From NCBI GenBank assembly GCA_963827085.1, contig CAWGZY010000002.1, forward strand, positions 124,001 through 188,000: DNA of 64,000 nt, in the 5' to 3' direction. This stretch comes from JAGVPT01 sp963827085 (GTDB taxonomy: Bacteria > Bacteroidota > Ignavibacteria > UBA10030 > UBA8401). A program made the translations under genes and the position numbers. The notes under the pieces were generated by a model. That model did not search any database and was not told the DNA's origin. It saw only the letters and a list, made by a program, of their open reading frames with translations. Of the stretch, positions 15,410 to 25,856 are shown one piece after another; the first letter of the stretch is position 1; every line of letters starts with the position of its first letter.

Positions 15410-17725
15410 TTATCGGAGATAAAGCAATTTAATTGTTTTTTGATAGGTTTCAGATAATTCCCAAGCTGTCATTCGACAAAAATATAACCCGCTCGATATT
15501 TGTTTAGGATCCCATTTCAGGCTGTAGCTTCCCTTCGGCACGATGCCGGAAACAAGTGTAGCAACCAATTGTCCTAGAATATTGTAAATCTTGACATCGA
15601 CTTTGGCAAATCCGGGCACATCATATTGAATGATCGTTTGACTGTTGAAAGGATTAGGATAGTTTTGATAAATGTTGAAATCGGAGATTTCAGCTATGGG
15701 GGTTGGGTGGCCTGTGGGCATAATCCGTTTGCCAACCGAAGCAACGCTCTTATATATGCCGTATGACTGAGTCCCCGCGAACAAAAAACCCTTAGGAGAA
15801 GTGGAAAGAATTGTGGTATATGTAGAAGGGTATCCGGTACCAAAGTCCTCCCACTCGTCTACTGAATCCGCAAGCCGGTAAATTCCATAAGCGGTTCCAA
15901 GGAAAACGTTGTTGCTGTCGTCTGCAACTGTGCTCATCACGTAGGTATCGTTAAGACCGTCATCCATCAAATTCCATGTTTTACCCTGGTCGGTCGAATG
16001 ATTGACTCCATAGGTAGCTGTGCCGAGAAAAACATCTCCCCGCGTATCAATTGCGATTGATTCCCCAAAGGCATAGCCTTCCCTCATGGAGACTTCTTTC
16101 CACATGGTACCATCGTTTGAGACAAGCATCGAAGTATCCCCCGCGGCATAGGAATTACCTGCTTTGTCGGATGCTATGCAGAAGATCTCTGCTTCCGTTG
16201 AACTCGAAACTACTTTGCTCCAAGAATCTCCATTATTGGTAGATCGATAAATATCGCCAAAATAAGTCCCAGCTAATATTTCTCCCGGCACTCTTTCCGT
16301 AATGCAATAAATTGCGTAATAATTTGAAAGCACTGGGATCTTCTTCCAAGAAAGACCATCATCGTCAGACCGAAGCAGCCCTCCTCCGCTATCGAAATAG
16401 GCTTCGACGAAAATGCTTCCAGATGATGAGGAAATCATTGGGGCGTAGGCATTTACATCTACGGTAGAATCAAAGTTCATTTTTGACCAACTACTTCCAC
16501 CATCACTGCTGCGAAAATAACGACCCAAACTGAGAACAAGTATAGAGCCTGCAGAGGTGAACTGAATAGTTTCAATTCGTTGAGCATGAATGCCATTGTC
16601 TAACTCTTCCCATTCACCACTGGCTTGGTCGAGGCGATACAGTCCATAGAAACTTCCAGCCAGAAGATCTCCGTGAGCGTCTTCACCCACAGTCAAAGCC
16701 TCACCATTAGGAAATGCCAACGCATTCCATGTTTCTCCAAGATCGGAGGACATTAATATTCTGGTGTCCGTCAGTACAAAAATACGGTTGTTTCTTTCGA
16801 TATTGATCCGATAAACATCATCCTCTTCACCTGTACTTGGAAGAACGACGAGATTCCACGTATTACCAAAGTCGCTGCTTGTATAAACTTGAAAGTCTTG
16901 AATGATAAAAAGATGACCATTCCTATCACTTTGAATATTCCAATTAAATTCCCCTGCATAATTTCTGTATGTCCATGTTGTGCCATTATCGCCGGAATAA
17001 TATAGACCTGAGTCGGAAGAGCAGACGAAATGTCCCCCTCCAGCCAAAACCACTACAAAAATTTTCTTCCCTTCTAGGGCAAATGGCATCCACGACTTTG
17101 CAGTGTCTGTTGATTTCTGGACTCCCGCAGAACTTGACCCTGCATAGATGGTTCCGTCCGTGTCAACTGCAAATCCTTGAAGATCTGTGAAATTCCATGA
17201 GTCGCCCCTGTCCGTCGATATGTAATTGCTGAAGTCTGTTACTGCAGCAACAACGTTTGGTCCAAGTATGGTTATGGGTTCAATATCATTATATAATTGT
17301 GAGGGAAAAAGGTGCAAATCCCAATGCAAACCATTATCGGTTGAACGGTACACCCCGCCGTCTGTAGCGGCAAAGAGCCAACCGCTACTATCAACAGCAA
17401 TACTTCGAACAGTTCCACCATAGGGTCCTGTTACGGCTTCAAACATCGCAGTGCCGGATAATCCGGTTTGAGAGTCATTGTTAACGGTGGATTTTCTTAG
17501 CGAAAGTCGTGTCCTATCGATTTTGGCTTTAATGTTATTGTGCTGTAGAGACAAAAAAATCTGCTTCCGATCAGAAAAAAAACATTTTTTAGGTTTTGCC
17601 CGTCTCAACGCTTTTCCGTCGGTTTGGCTGATATGACAAAAAAGATATCCAGAGCAGATTATAATAAGAGGAAGGATAGGAATTAACCTTTTCAACAACC
17701 GCATAATATAGATTTGCATAGTCAT
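15410..17725 (-). CDS. Secreted Asp-box propeller protein with T9SS sorting domain
   Basis: Encodes about 771 residues from the ATG at 17725 (a second ATG at 17704 is nearly as good; no ribosome site decides). A positively charged N-terminus and a long hydrophobic run (PILPLIIICSGYLF) act as signal or anchor. After a basic linker of about 80 residues come about 14 Asp-box repeats (RSTDNGLHW, STDQGKTW and others). The tail is a T9SS sorting domain with NYPNPFNSQT, YNILGQLV, ISSGLYF and terminal LLYLR. It is more diverged than the two propeller paralogues downstream. Surface display is inferred; the ligand is unknown. Confidence 0.85.
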   Translation of the reverse strand: MTMQIYIMRLLKRLIPILPLIIICSGYLFCHISQTDGKALRRAKPKKCFFSDRKQIFLSLQHNNIKAKIDRTRLSLRKSTVNNDSQTGLSGTAMFEAVTGPYGGTVRSIAVDSSGWLFAATDGGVYRSTDNGLHWDLHLFPSQLYNDIEPITILGPNVVAAVTDFSNYISTDRGDSWNFTDLQGFAVDTDGTIYAGSSSAGVQKSTDTAKSWMPFALEGKKIFVVVLAGGGHFVCSSDSGLYYSGDNGTTWTYRNYAGEFNWNIQSDRNGHLFIIQDFQVYTSSDFGNTWNLVVLPSTGEEDDVYRINIERNNRIFVLTDTRILMSSDLGETWNALAFPNGEALTVGEDAHGDLLAGSFYGLYRLDQASGEWEELDNGIHAQRIETIQFTSAGSILVLSLGRYFRSSDGGSSWSKMNFDSTVDVNAYAPMISSSSGSIFVEAYFDSGGGLLRSDDDGLSWKKIPVLSNYYAIYCITERVPGEILAGTYFGDIYRSTNNGDSWSKVVSSSTEAEIFCIASDKAGNSYAAGDTSMLVSNDGTMWKEVSMREGYAFGESIAIDTRGDVFLGTATYGVNHSTDQGKTWNLMDDGLNDTYVMSTVADDSNNVFLGTAYGIYRLADSVDEWEDFGTGYPSTYTTILSTSPKGFLFAGTQSYGIYKSVASVGKRIMPTGHPTPIAEISDFNIYQNYPNPFNSQTIIQYDVPGFAKVDVKIYNILGQLVATLVSGIVPKGSYSLKWDPKQISSGLYFCRMTAWELSETYQKTIKLLYLR

Positions 17726-17869
17726 CTCAAAACTTTTGAGCACCTTCAAATAATCATGGATTAAATAAGCGATCACAATTGGATTTATTCGATAGCTCGC
17801 CTCGAGATTTGACCTTTGGATTTGTTTTCTTCTGACTCTTTCTTTCCAATATCATGGCAGCTACCGAGT

Positions 17870-19201
17870 TCATATTTCAATGATAAGACCAATTCGAATG
17901 GCATAAAGAGATATATCCCAGCCCTCGAGATGAGAAATGCTGCCATTGTTATTTGTATTTGACGACTCTGAGGGATTAGTGTAGGTTTCTGTAACAGTAC
18001 TAGAATTCGTTTGAGTGGTCCATTGATAAAGCGCGGAAAATCCAATTTCAGCACTGACCGAAACACGATTGATCAATAGGCTCCTGATTCCCAACATAAC
18101 AAATGGACCGACGGCGGAGATTTTATTGGTATTTTCAGTAATATCCCCGTCAATAGAATAATATTGATTTGTAGCGTATGTAGTATTAATGTCATTTGTC
18201 GACCTGCTCCATGAATAGCTTACCAAGGGGCCGATGCCACAATAGGTGAAAGTTTGTTTGTATACTAGTAGTTTTTGAACGTGGAGCGCTGAAAGAGAGA
18301 TTCGATATGCGTTTGACGTGTGCACGGGTTGACTGCTGTTGCCTGATGCACCCGTGTTGTATGGCGAAGTTGAGGAATAATTCGAAGACTCTAAACTATC
18401 GCCAGATCCGTTCAAATGGTTGAACGACAGATCAGCACCGATTCGAAAAAAGGAAGACGCGGTCCAATCGCCGATGTAATACACACCGATACCGCCGATG
18501 AGTTGAAACTGAATGGATCCCCCAGAAGTAGATGAATGCATCAATGTGTCGGCCGCTTGTGAATTTGTGGAATTGGCCGCCGGTACCTGACGAATGGAAT
18601 CTCTCGGAATGCCGTGAACTGACAAAATATTTGCTTTTGTCACGGTAACGCTGCCCACGCTTGTTCCATACGTGATGGTTGAATCATTTGAGCTAAGGAG
18701 CTCTCCCTTGAATGACTCTCCGTTGACCATTGTGATCATAAAAGGATTCTTAAATACAAGGGATTCTCTTTCAAATCTTGGATCAACGATCGCATCCTTT
18801 GATATCGTAATTAATCCGTATTCCGTGGGAAATACGACATTGGTATCTTCATCCTGATATGTAATACTTCGGATGATTTCGCCATGCCGAGTTATAACAG
18901 TCCGAATAGTTGCGGCATCGGCAGTTGTTGGATGCTGTGCAAAGAAATCTTCATGCTGCCGCTTGTTGCCAACATATATTTTTGCAGGTTGCGCTGTGAT
19001 GATGTCCTCGTGTTGGCGTGAAAGAATTTGCGACGGAAGGATACAAACCATGATATCTTGTCCTTTGAATCTCATCATGCCATTAAGTGTGTCAACAAAG
19101 CGGACATTTTCTATGACGTAGCCATTGTTGAGGCTTAAGTCATCAGAAAGGGATATTGAATAGGATAGAAAGAGCAGGAATGCTAACAGAAGTTTCTTCA
19201 T
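17870..19201 (-). CDS. Exported protein with N-terminal domain and outer-membrane barrel
   Basis: Encodes 443 residues with a signal peptide (residues 1-19). Residues about 20-215 form a soluble part with repeated short beta motifs (VNGESFKGELL and similar) of the kind seen where proteins handle small structural repeats. From about residue 230 the sequence alternates hydrophobic and polar residues with Ser/Thr/Asn-rich loops (GIGVYYIGDW, ISLSALHV, GPFVMLGIRS) and ends IRIGLIIEI, as expected for an eight-strand outer-membrane barrel. No named family is recognised. It is 93 bases upstream of the propeller gene and probably in the same transcription unit. Confidence 0.7.
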   Translation of the reverse strand: MKKLLLAFLLFLSYSISLSDDLSLNNGYVIENVRFVDTLNGMMRFKGQDIMVCILPSQILSRQHEDIITAQPAKIYVGNKRQHEDFFAQHPTTADAATIRTVITRHGEIIRSITYQDEDTNVVFPTEYGLITISKDAIVDPRFERESLVFKNPFMITMVNGESFKGELLSSNDSTITYGTSVGSVTVTKANILSVHGIPRDSIRQVPAANSTNSQAADTLMHSSTSGGSIQFQLIGGIGVYYIGDWTASSFFRIGADLSFNHLNGSGDSLESSNYSSTSPYNTGASGNSSQPVHTSNAYRISLSALHVQKLLVYKQTFTYCGIGPLVSYSWSRSTNDINTTYATNQYYSIDGDITENTNKISAVGPFVMLGIRSLLINRVSVSAEIGFSALYQWTTQTNSSTVTETYTNPSESSNTNNNGSISHLEGWDISLYAIRIGLIIEI

Positions 19202-19905
19202 GATATATCTCCGAGGTTAATGAAAGGCTACCTGAGTGACCCGATTGCTGGCATAATGGCCATACTTTGTAAACGTTGGCGCAATCGCGTTCCTCTTCCT
19301 AAACTCGTGGCATTAGGAAGTCCACGTGACATACTGGTGCGACTGTTTGAAAGTTCGATTCAATGCCCTTGATGCAACGTGTCTCCGGCGCTTTTGCTGT
19401 AATCGTAACGGCAGCCGAACGACAACAACTATCAAACAGCAGTAGAAAGGTTAATACTATTCCTGGAGTTTAGCTTTGAGATGATGCCTGAATGTGGGTT
19501 CCCATGTTTCCCGCCCATGAAGTTAATGCAAGATTAACGTTATTTCCCGACTATGTCAAGAGAAAAATTTCGATTACACGAGATAATATTTATTTTCTTT
19601 TAGACCTTCGCTGGTCCAAATGCTATCGTCAGTGGTGATGAGTTCACGCGCTGAATTTGATCACCAGAAGCATGTTGACGTTGTTTCAGCAACAACATCT
19701 TCTTCACTTGCATTTTGCCTTCTAACTCCAAGCGCGAAAAATATATCCCGCTTGCAAACCTTTTAAGATATGAGTAAATTGAAATACCGGATGCTGCTTT
19801 TTAATGGTTGTCAAACAGGCGACCAAAAAGCAAAAATCTCGATAATTCTTTTCATTGTCTCAGGAATCACCTTTCGAATGTAAATTGATTTCACAATTTT
19901 CCGTC
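19202..19905. other. 700-base gap with a decayed sorting-domain tail
   Basis: No intact gene is seen between the barrel gene and the tRNA. The promoter of the - strand genes must lie near its left end. The only structure found is the - strand sorting-domain relic at 19600-19790. Confidence 0.5.
19600..19790 (-). pseudogene. Remnant of a T9SS sorting domain
   Basis: An open - strand frame contains FASGIYFSRLELEG followed by VKKMLLLK, the last strand and terminal motif of a T9SS sorting domain. The YPNPFNP half is absent, no start exists, and the frame runs 28 codons past the normal end, so the original stop is lost. It is probably all that is left of a former secreted-protein gene. Confidence 0.6.
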
Positions 19906-19978
19906 GGCGCCATCGTCTAACGGTTCAGGACGGAGCCCTCTCAAGGCTTAAATACGGGTTCGATTCCCGTTGGCGCTA
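19906..19978 (+). tRNA. tRNA-Glu (anticodon CTC)
   Basis: A 73-base cloverleaf. The acceptor arms GGCGCCA and TGGCGCT pair over seven positions (one G-U), with discriminator A. The anticodon stem GAGCC/GGCTT encloses loop CTCTCAA, giving anticodon CTC (Glu, codon GAG). The T-arm GTTCGATTC is intact. CCA is not encoded. Confidence 0.93.
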
Positions 19979-20025
19979 CAAATCTCCTTCCTGTAAGGAA
20001 GAAATCCTAAGCTTAGCTTTTCATC

Positions 20026-21135
20026 ATGACTAAAATTCTCGTCATCGACGACGAAGACGCTCTGCGTGAAACGATTGTCGCAATATTACGCGCCAGCGGA
20101 TTTGAAGCAATCAGTGCAAAAAACGGCGCCGATGGCATTGAACTCGCCCGCACAACGCTGCCCGACCTTATTATCTGCGATATCAGGATGGAGTTGGTCA
20201 ACGGGTATCAAATGCTCGCTGCCGTTCGAAACGATTCCGTGACGGCAACGACCCCTTTCATCCTGATCACAAGCAATCCTGACCTCGAGGGAATGCGGCA
20301 GGGGATGGAACTCGGTGCAGACGATTACCTCCCGAAACCGTTTTCGCCCGCCGAACTCGTCTCCGCCGTCAACACACGTCTGAAGAAACACCGCCTCATG
20401 GTGGAAAGAGCGGAAGTGAAACTGCAGGAACTTCGTTCGCGGATGAGCACCGCAATACCCCACGAACTACGCACGCCGCTCAACGGCATCCTCGGCTTCG
20501 CCGACATCATGCGCAAAGACTACATGAACCTGCAGCCTGCTGAGATTGCAAAAATGTCGGAGCGCATTTATAGAAACGGGAAACGGCTTCTCCGCCTCGT
20601 CGAAAACTATTTGATTTATGCGCAGGTCGGGACGCAGCACATTGACAAGCATCAACAAGAACTCCTCCTGCAGAGCAGTACTGACGCGTTGAACACTATC
20701 GAAGAACTTGCGCGCGAAAAGGCTCTTGAAAACAACAGAGTCGATGACCTCGACCTGCATCTTGTGCCGGGGTCGGTTGCGATTTCTGCACAATATTTCG
20801 TAAAAATAATTGAAGAAATAGGGGATAATGCATTCCGGTATTCGACGAAAGGAACGCCGGTCTATTTCGGAACGGTAACTGAAGGCGACACGCTCCTCAT
20901 GATGGTCATCGACCGGGGACGGGGCATGACCGGCGAACAAATAGAGAACATGGGAGCGTATGTACAATTCAACAGGAAAGTGTATGAGCAGCAGGGTTCC
21001 GGCCTCGGGCTTACAGTCGCCAAACAGTTAATCGAGATGCATGGAGGCTCGCTCAGTATTCAAAGCGACATCGGCCGCGGAACGAGCGTTACCGTGCGTC
21101 TGCCGCTGGCAGCAGGTTCTGCCACCCCCGATTGA
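20026..21135 (+). CDS. Receiver-histidine kinase protein (single polypeptide)
   Basis: Encodes 369 residues, cytoplasmic, with no membrane segment. Residues 1-120 form a receiver domain: acidic pair near Asp8-Asp9-Glu10, phospho-acceptor Asp52 (ICDIRM), Thr82 and Lys104 (PKPF). A short coiled segment (about 121-140) leads into a HisKA domain with His146 (PHELRTPLNGILGF) and a HATPase domain with N box (EEIGDNAFRYS), G1 (DRGRGMTG) and G2 (GSGLGLTVAKQLIEMHGG). Such receiver-kinase proteins receive phosphate from another kinase or tune their own kinase domain by receiver phosphorylation. No DNA-binding partner lies beside it. It starts 47 bases after tRNA-Glu. Confidence 0.92.
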   Translation: MTKILVIDDEDALRETIVAILRASGFEAISAKNGADGIELARTTLPDLIICDIRMELVNGYQMLAAVRNDSVTATTPFILITSNPDLEGMRQGMELGADDYLPKPFSPAELVSAVNTRLKKHRLMVERAEVKLQELRSRMSTAIPHELRTPLNGILGFADIMRKDYMNLQPAEIAKMSERIYRNGKRLLRLVENYLIYAQVGTQHIDKHQQELLLQSSTDALNTIEELAREKALENNRVDDLDLHLVPGSVAISAQYFVKIIEEIGDNAFRYSTKGTPVYFGTVTEGDTLLMMVIDRGRGMTGEQIENMGAYVQFNRKVYEQQGSGLGLTVAKQLIEMHGGSLSIQSDIGRGTSVTVRLPLAAGSATPD

Positions 21136-21146
21136 TCTTATTTATC

Positions 21147-21222
21147 GTTGTCGGACACCTTTTCCAAGAAATCACGATATGTCGAAATATTTGGTAAGGT
21201 AAATCAGAAGGTGTCCGACAAC
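21147..21222. repeat. 76-bp element with perfect 15-bp terminal inverted repeats
   Basis: The ends GTTGTCGGACACCTT (21147-21161) and AAGGTGTCCGACAAC (21208-21222) are exact inverted repeats. The interior, with ATGTCGAAATATTTGG, recurs at 39813-39877, so this is a dispersed element rather than a one-off hairpin. No clear target duplication is visible. Confidence 0.7.
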
Positions 21223-21277
21223 TCCCAAACCGCAACATTGCCTTGCCCTTCGCATTGTCATTCCTTACTTTTACGGT

Positions 21278-24200
21278 ATGAAAAATTCAGACGCTTTGTC
21301 GGCGTTTCACCCAGTTGTACGCTCATGGTTCGCAAAAACATTCGGTGAACCGAGCCCTCCCCAAACGCTTGGATGGCCTTCGATCGCAGCAGGGAAAAAC
21401 ACACTCATCGTCGCGCCGACCGGTTCCGGAAAAACTCTCTCCGCGTTTCTCTGGTGCATCAATCATTTGGTGGAAGAAAATATTTCGTCAGCAAGCAAAG
21501 AACAGACTGACAAAAGCGATTTCAACAATAGTGTTCGCGTTCTCTACGTCTCCCCTCTCAAAGCGCTCAACAACGACATCCATCGCAATCTTGAACTCCC
21601 GTTAAAAGGAATTCACGACGAAGCCGTTTCGCAATCGATCCGCCTCGCCAAACTTCGCAGCGCGGTCCGCACCGGCGATACGACACAGGCCGAGCGTGCG
21701 GCAATCCTAAAACATCCCCCTGACATTCTTATCACGACACCCGAATCGCTGTATCTGATGCTTTCATCGCAGAAGGCGCGAAAGATATTTGCCGCAGTTC
21801 GGTACGTCATCATCGATGAGATACATTCCATCAGCGGGAATAAGCGGGGCGTGCATTTGTCGCTTTCGCTCGAACGGCTCGAACAAGCGGCGGTACATTC
21901 CTTTGTGCGCATCGGCTTATCCGCAACGCAGCGGCCTTTGGAAACGATAGCGCGATTCCTCGGCGGGCAGGAATGGCACAACGGAAAACTCATTCCCCGC
22001 GAGGTCGCCATCATCGACGCCGGCTATAAAAAGAAAATGGATTTGCAGGTGGTCTGCGTCGCGCAGGATTTTTCAGACCTCCCGACCGACAGCATCTGGA
22101 CGCTCATCTTCCCGCGATTAATTGAAGCGATCTACACGCACAGCACAACGCTTATTTTTGTCAACAACCGCCGCCTCGCTGAACGAGTCGCGGCACAATT
22201 GAACGAGATCCTTGCGCAACAGGAACATACGTTTAACAACTATGCCGTTCCGTTTTCTTCACCGAGATCGCCGGTGCCGGTCCATCCTTCAAACATCACC
22301 GTGCAGGCATACCACGGCAGCATGTCGCGCACAGCGCGCGAGCAGATGGAATCCGATTTGAAGCAAGGGAAGCTTCGGGTGCTTGTTGCCACATCGGCGC
22401 TGGAACTCGGCATCGACATCGGCAGCATCGACCTCGTCATCCAGCTTCAATCGCCGAAAGGGATCGCTCGGGGATTGCAGCGTGTCGGACGCTCCGGGCA
22501 TTTAGTGAGCGCAACGAGCAAAGGCCGCATCTACGTAACGCATCGCGAGGACCTCATCGAGTCCACCGTCGTCGCGGGAGCGATGGAAGAACACGCCATT
22601 GAAGAGACCCGCGTCCCACACGACTGCCTTGACGTCCTGGCCCAGCACATTGTGTCGATGGTCAGCGTGGAAGATTGGAACACGGATAAATTATTCGAGC
22701 TGGTCCGCCAATCGTTCTGCTACCATTCCCTCTCAAAGAAAATATTTACCAGCGTCGTGCAGATGCTGGCGGGCCGATACACCAATGAAGCGTTTCGTGA
22801 ATTGAGACCGCGTATTTCGTGGGACAGGGTTCGTAACTCGCTGTCGGCGCTTCCCGGGTCTTCACACCTTGCCATCACAAACGCAGGGACAATTCCCGAC
22901 CGCGGATACTATGCTGTGTACCTCGAAGACATGAAGACGAAAATCGGCGAAGTGGACGAAGAGTTCATTTATGAAAGCCGGGCCGGCGACACTTTCATCC
23001 TCGGCTCGAATGTGTGGAAGATGCTCGACATCGACGCAAACAAAATCGTCGTTGCCCCGGCCCCGGGGCAGCCGGCACGCATGCCGTTCTGGCGGGGTGA
23101 AGGAATCGGCCGCACATTCGAGCTTGGCGAGCGCGTCGGAAAATTTCTGGAAAAATTATCCCCCGGCGAGTCGGACAATGCCGAATGGCTCCGCGATAAT
23201 TTTCCAATCGACGCCCACTCGGTGCGGAACATTGTCGATTACATCCAGCAGCAAAAAACGGCAACGAAGTTCCTGCCGACGCATTGCTCCATCGTCGTAG
23301 AAGGGTTCCGCGACGAAATCGGCGACCCGCGGATCGTCGTCCACTCACGCTTCGGGCGCGGAGTGAACGGGCTCCTGGGACTTGTCCTCTCGCACCAACT
23401 CCGGGAGCGACTCGGCACTGAAATCCAGATGCTCTATAATGACGACGGAATTCTCTTCCGTTGTTCCGATGTCGAGCGTCTCCCGCTCGACCTTTTCGCC
23501 GGCCTGACGGCGGCACAAGCCCAAGACCTCATACTGGATGAACTCGTTCTCTCTCCTCTCTTCGGTGCATTATTCCGACAGAACGCCGCGCGCGCCCTTC
23601 TGCTGCCAAAAACGCGAATCGGAAAACGAACGCCTCTCTGGCTGCAGCGCCTGCGCGCCGGCGATTTGCTTCAGATTGTCCGCAAGGTGGACGACTTTCC
23701 GATCGTCATCGAAACCATCCGCGATTGTCTGAACGACGCTCTCGACTTTGAACACTTTAAAGAAGTGATGGGCAAGATTGAATCCGGTTCTATCAACGTT
23801 CACACCGTGCAAACAGATTTTCCGTCGCCGTTTGCTTCGAGCGTTTTGTTCGATTTCGTAGCGGTGTACATGTACGAATGGGACAAACCGAAAACCGGCG
23901 CGTCGAACACGTACCAATCCCTCAACAGGGAACTCCTTGCCGAAGTTGTCAATCTCGACGCCGTTAAAACAGTCGTCAAACCGGACGCCGTAGACCGCAT
24001 TGAAGAGCAGCTGCAGTTCACTTCCGAAACCCGGAAGGCCCGTACTTCCGAAGAATTGCTCGAGATACTCGTTCGTATCGGCGAGTTGACCCAGGAAGAG
24101 ATTCAGGAACGATCCGCAACGCGCGATGCACGATTCAAAGACCAACTGGAGAAACAAGGGACAATCGTTCGGGTTGGCATGAACAATAAAATATTTTTCA

Positions 24201-25855
24201 TCGCATCCGAAGAGTTCCCGTTGTATAGAAGCGTCGCAGAAATTGACCGCGAAACGCTATCTTCTCTCCCTGAAGAGTTCCAGACATCTCTGTTGAAACG
24301 GGAGGAGTGTCTTCGTTTTCTGATAACAAGAATGCTCCGATCACACGTGCCGCTAACGGTGGATCAAATCGCGCAACGGTATGGCATCACACCGGACGAA
24401 TGCGAAACAATTCTTCTTTCTCTTCACGAGGAAGAACAGGTCGTTCGCGGTTCATTTTCATCAGAAAACGAAAAGATGCAGTGGTGCTACAGGCCGAACC
24501 TTGAACGCATCCACCGAGCCTCGATCAATATCCTCCGAAAGGAAATCAAACCTGCTTCGATCGGCGGCTTCACGAATTTCTTATCACACTGGCAGCACCG
24601 CCATCCGTCGACACAGGAGTCGGGTGAATCGGGACTATTGAATGTTCTCGAATTGATGGAAGGATACGCACTAAATTCTGAATTATGGGAAAGCGAAATA
24701 TTTCGTTATCGAATGAAGAACTATGAACCCGGCGCGCTGCGGGCATTGTCGACAAGGGGGGAAATTGTTTGTATCGGTTCCGCTCCCGGGAAATCTCAAT
24801 GGATTTTCAGCGGCGACTGCACTTGCTTCATCGAGGAAAAGGAAAAATTATTAGAAGGAGTTTCAGGAACCGCGCGCGAACTGTACGATTTTCTGAAACA
24901 CAACGGCGCATCATTTCTTTCAGATATACGCGAAGGAACCCCCTTTTCGCTGGCAGCGTTAAATAAAACTATTGCGGAATTGTTCTGGAGTGGACTCATC
25001 ACAAACGACGTCGTCGACGAAGCGTTGAGCGTGAAGCGTTTCAAGACGAAAGACGATTCCCCTCTTCCCGCCGAAAGGGTTGTGTTGACGAACCCGAGGC
25101 GAAATCCTCTAAAATCGTTCGCGATGAATTCCGTGAGAAAGGCTCTGCGCGCGGCACCCGGGTGGAATGGACGCTGGTCGATCCTTCATACACGCAGGGT
25201 TCTCGGAGACAAGGCATCGCTGGAAGAAAAAGTTGCCCGCCAGGCACAGCAGTTGCTTCTCCGTTACGGCATTGTGGCCAGAGAAATCGCTAAACGGGAA
25301 GACAATCTTCTCCCGTGGGCGCTTCTCGCACTTGAATTCCAGAAAATGGAATTGCGCGGCGAGATCCGGCGAGGCTATTTCGTAGAAGGATTGTCGGGAA
25401 TGCAATTTGCACTTCCGGCAGCAGTCGACATGATGAGGGCAATCAACAATGAACAATCAACAATGAACGGAAGCCTCCCTGTTGTTGTTAATGCCTGCGA
25501 CCCGGCAAATCCGTACGGATTGGGAATTGAAATCGGCAGCTCAAAAGCCGGAGCCAATATCCGCATAGCTCGGCTTCCGCTGAATTATTTTGTTTTTGAT
25601 AGAGGGTCGCCGGTGCTGTGGATTGAAGGATTCGGCGCGCGAATTACAACCGTCGCGGAATCTTCCCAGGAAATTGTCCGCGCGGGACTGGAGCAATTCG
25701 TTTCGAACCTCCGTTCTTCTTTCCGGAACGAACGCGAGGTCATCGTCGAATACTGCGACGGCGTTCGCCCGACAGAAAGTCCGCTGGCGGAAACCCTTCG
25801 CTCGATCGGGTTTTACAGAGACAGGGCGCAGACAATGCGGTATGAGTTACAATAA
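21278..25855 (+). CDS. lhr: Lhr-family DEAD/DEAH-box helicase (long form)
   Basis: Encodes 1525 residues, close to the length of the long bacterial Lhr proteins. Helicase motifs in order: I APTGSGKT (46-53), Ia SPLKAL (92-97), TTPES, II DEIH (180-183), III SATQ, IV IFVNNRR, V ATSALELGIDIG and VI QRVGRSGH. The winged-helix and beta-sheet Lhr core (about residues 420-870) is followed by the long C-terminal region. Lhr proteins are ATP-driven 3'-5' DNA or DNA:RNA translocases implicated in repair. The start at 21278 is the first ATG after the 76-bp element. A MITE-like element sits exactly at its 3' end, its target duplication covering the stop codon. Confidence 0.93.
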   Translation: MKNSDALSAFHPVVRSWFAKTFGEPSPPQTLGWPSIAAGKNTLIVAPTGSGKTLSAFLWCINHLVEENISSASKEQTDKSDFNNSVRVLYVSPLKALNNDIHRNLELPLKGIHDEAVSQSIRLAKLRSAVRTGDTTQAERAAILKHPPDILITTPESLYLMLSSQKARKIFAAVRYVIIDEIHSISGNKRGVHLSLSLERLEQAAVHSFVRIGLSATQRPLETIARFLGGQEWHNGKLIPREVAIIDAGYKKKMDLQVVCVAQDFSDLPTDSIWTLIFPRLIEAIYTHSTTLIFVNNRRLAERVAAQLNEILAQQEHTFNNYAVPFSSPRSPVPVHPSNITVQAYHGSMSRTAREQMESDLKQGKLRVLVATSALELGIDIGSIDLVIQLQSPKGIARGLQRVGRSGHLVSATSKGRIYVTHREDLIESTVVAGAMEEHAIEETRVPHDCLDVLAQHIVSMVSVEDWNTDKLFELVRQSFCYHSLSKKIFTSVVQMLAGRYTNEAFRELRPRISWDRVRNSLSALPGSSHLAITNAGTIPDRGYYAVYLEDMKTKIGEVDEEFIYESRAGDTFILGSNVWKMLDIDANKIVVAPAPGQPARMPFWRGEGIGRTFELGERVGKFLEKLSPGESDNAEWLRDNFPIDAHSVRNIVDYIQQQKTATKFLPTHCSIVVEGFRDEIGDPRIVVHSRFGRGVNGLLGLVLSHQLRERLGTEIQMLYNDDGILFRCSDVERLPLDLFAGLTAAQAQDLILDELVLSPLFGALFRQNAARALLLPKTRIGKRTPLWLQRLRAGDLLQIVRKVDDFPIVIETIRDCLNDALDFEHFKEVMGKIESGSINVHTVQTDFPSPFASSVLFDFVAVYMYEWDKPKTGASNTYQSLNRELLAEVVNLDAVKTVVKPDAVDRIEEQLQFTSETRKARTSEELLEILVRIGELTQEEIQERSATRDARFKDQLEKQGTIVRVGMNNKIFFIASEEFPLYRSVAEIDRETLSSLPEEFQTSLLKREECLRFLITRMLRSHVPLTVDQIAQRYGITPDECETILLSLHEEEQVVRGSFSSENEKMQWCYRPNLERIHRASINILRKEIKPASIGGFTNFLSHWQHRHPSTQESGESGLLNVLELMEGYALNSELWESEIFRYRMKNYEPGALRALSTRGEIVCIGSAPGKSQWIFSGDCTCFIEEKEKLLEGVSGTARELYDFLKHNGASFLSDIREGTPFSLAALNKTIAELFWSGLITNDVVDEALSVKRFKTKDDSPLPAERVVLTNPRRNPLKSFAMNSVRKALRAAPGWNGRWSILHTRRVLGDKASLEEKVARQAQQLLLRYGIVAREIAKREDNLLPWALLALEFQKMELRGEIRRGYFVEGLSGMQFALPAAVDMMRAINNEQSTMNGSLPVVVNACDPANPYGLGIEIGSSKAGANIRIARLPLNYFVFDRGSPVLWIEGFGARITTVAESSQEIVRAGLEQFVSNLRSSFRNEREVIVEYCDGVRPTESPLAETLRSIGFYRDRAQTMRYELQ

Positions 25856-25856
25856 T

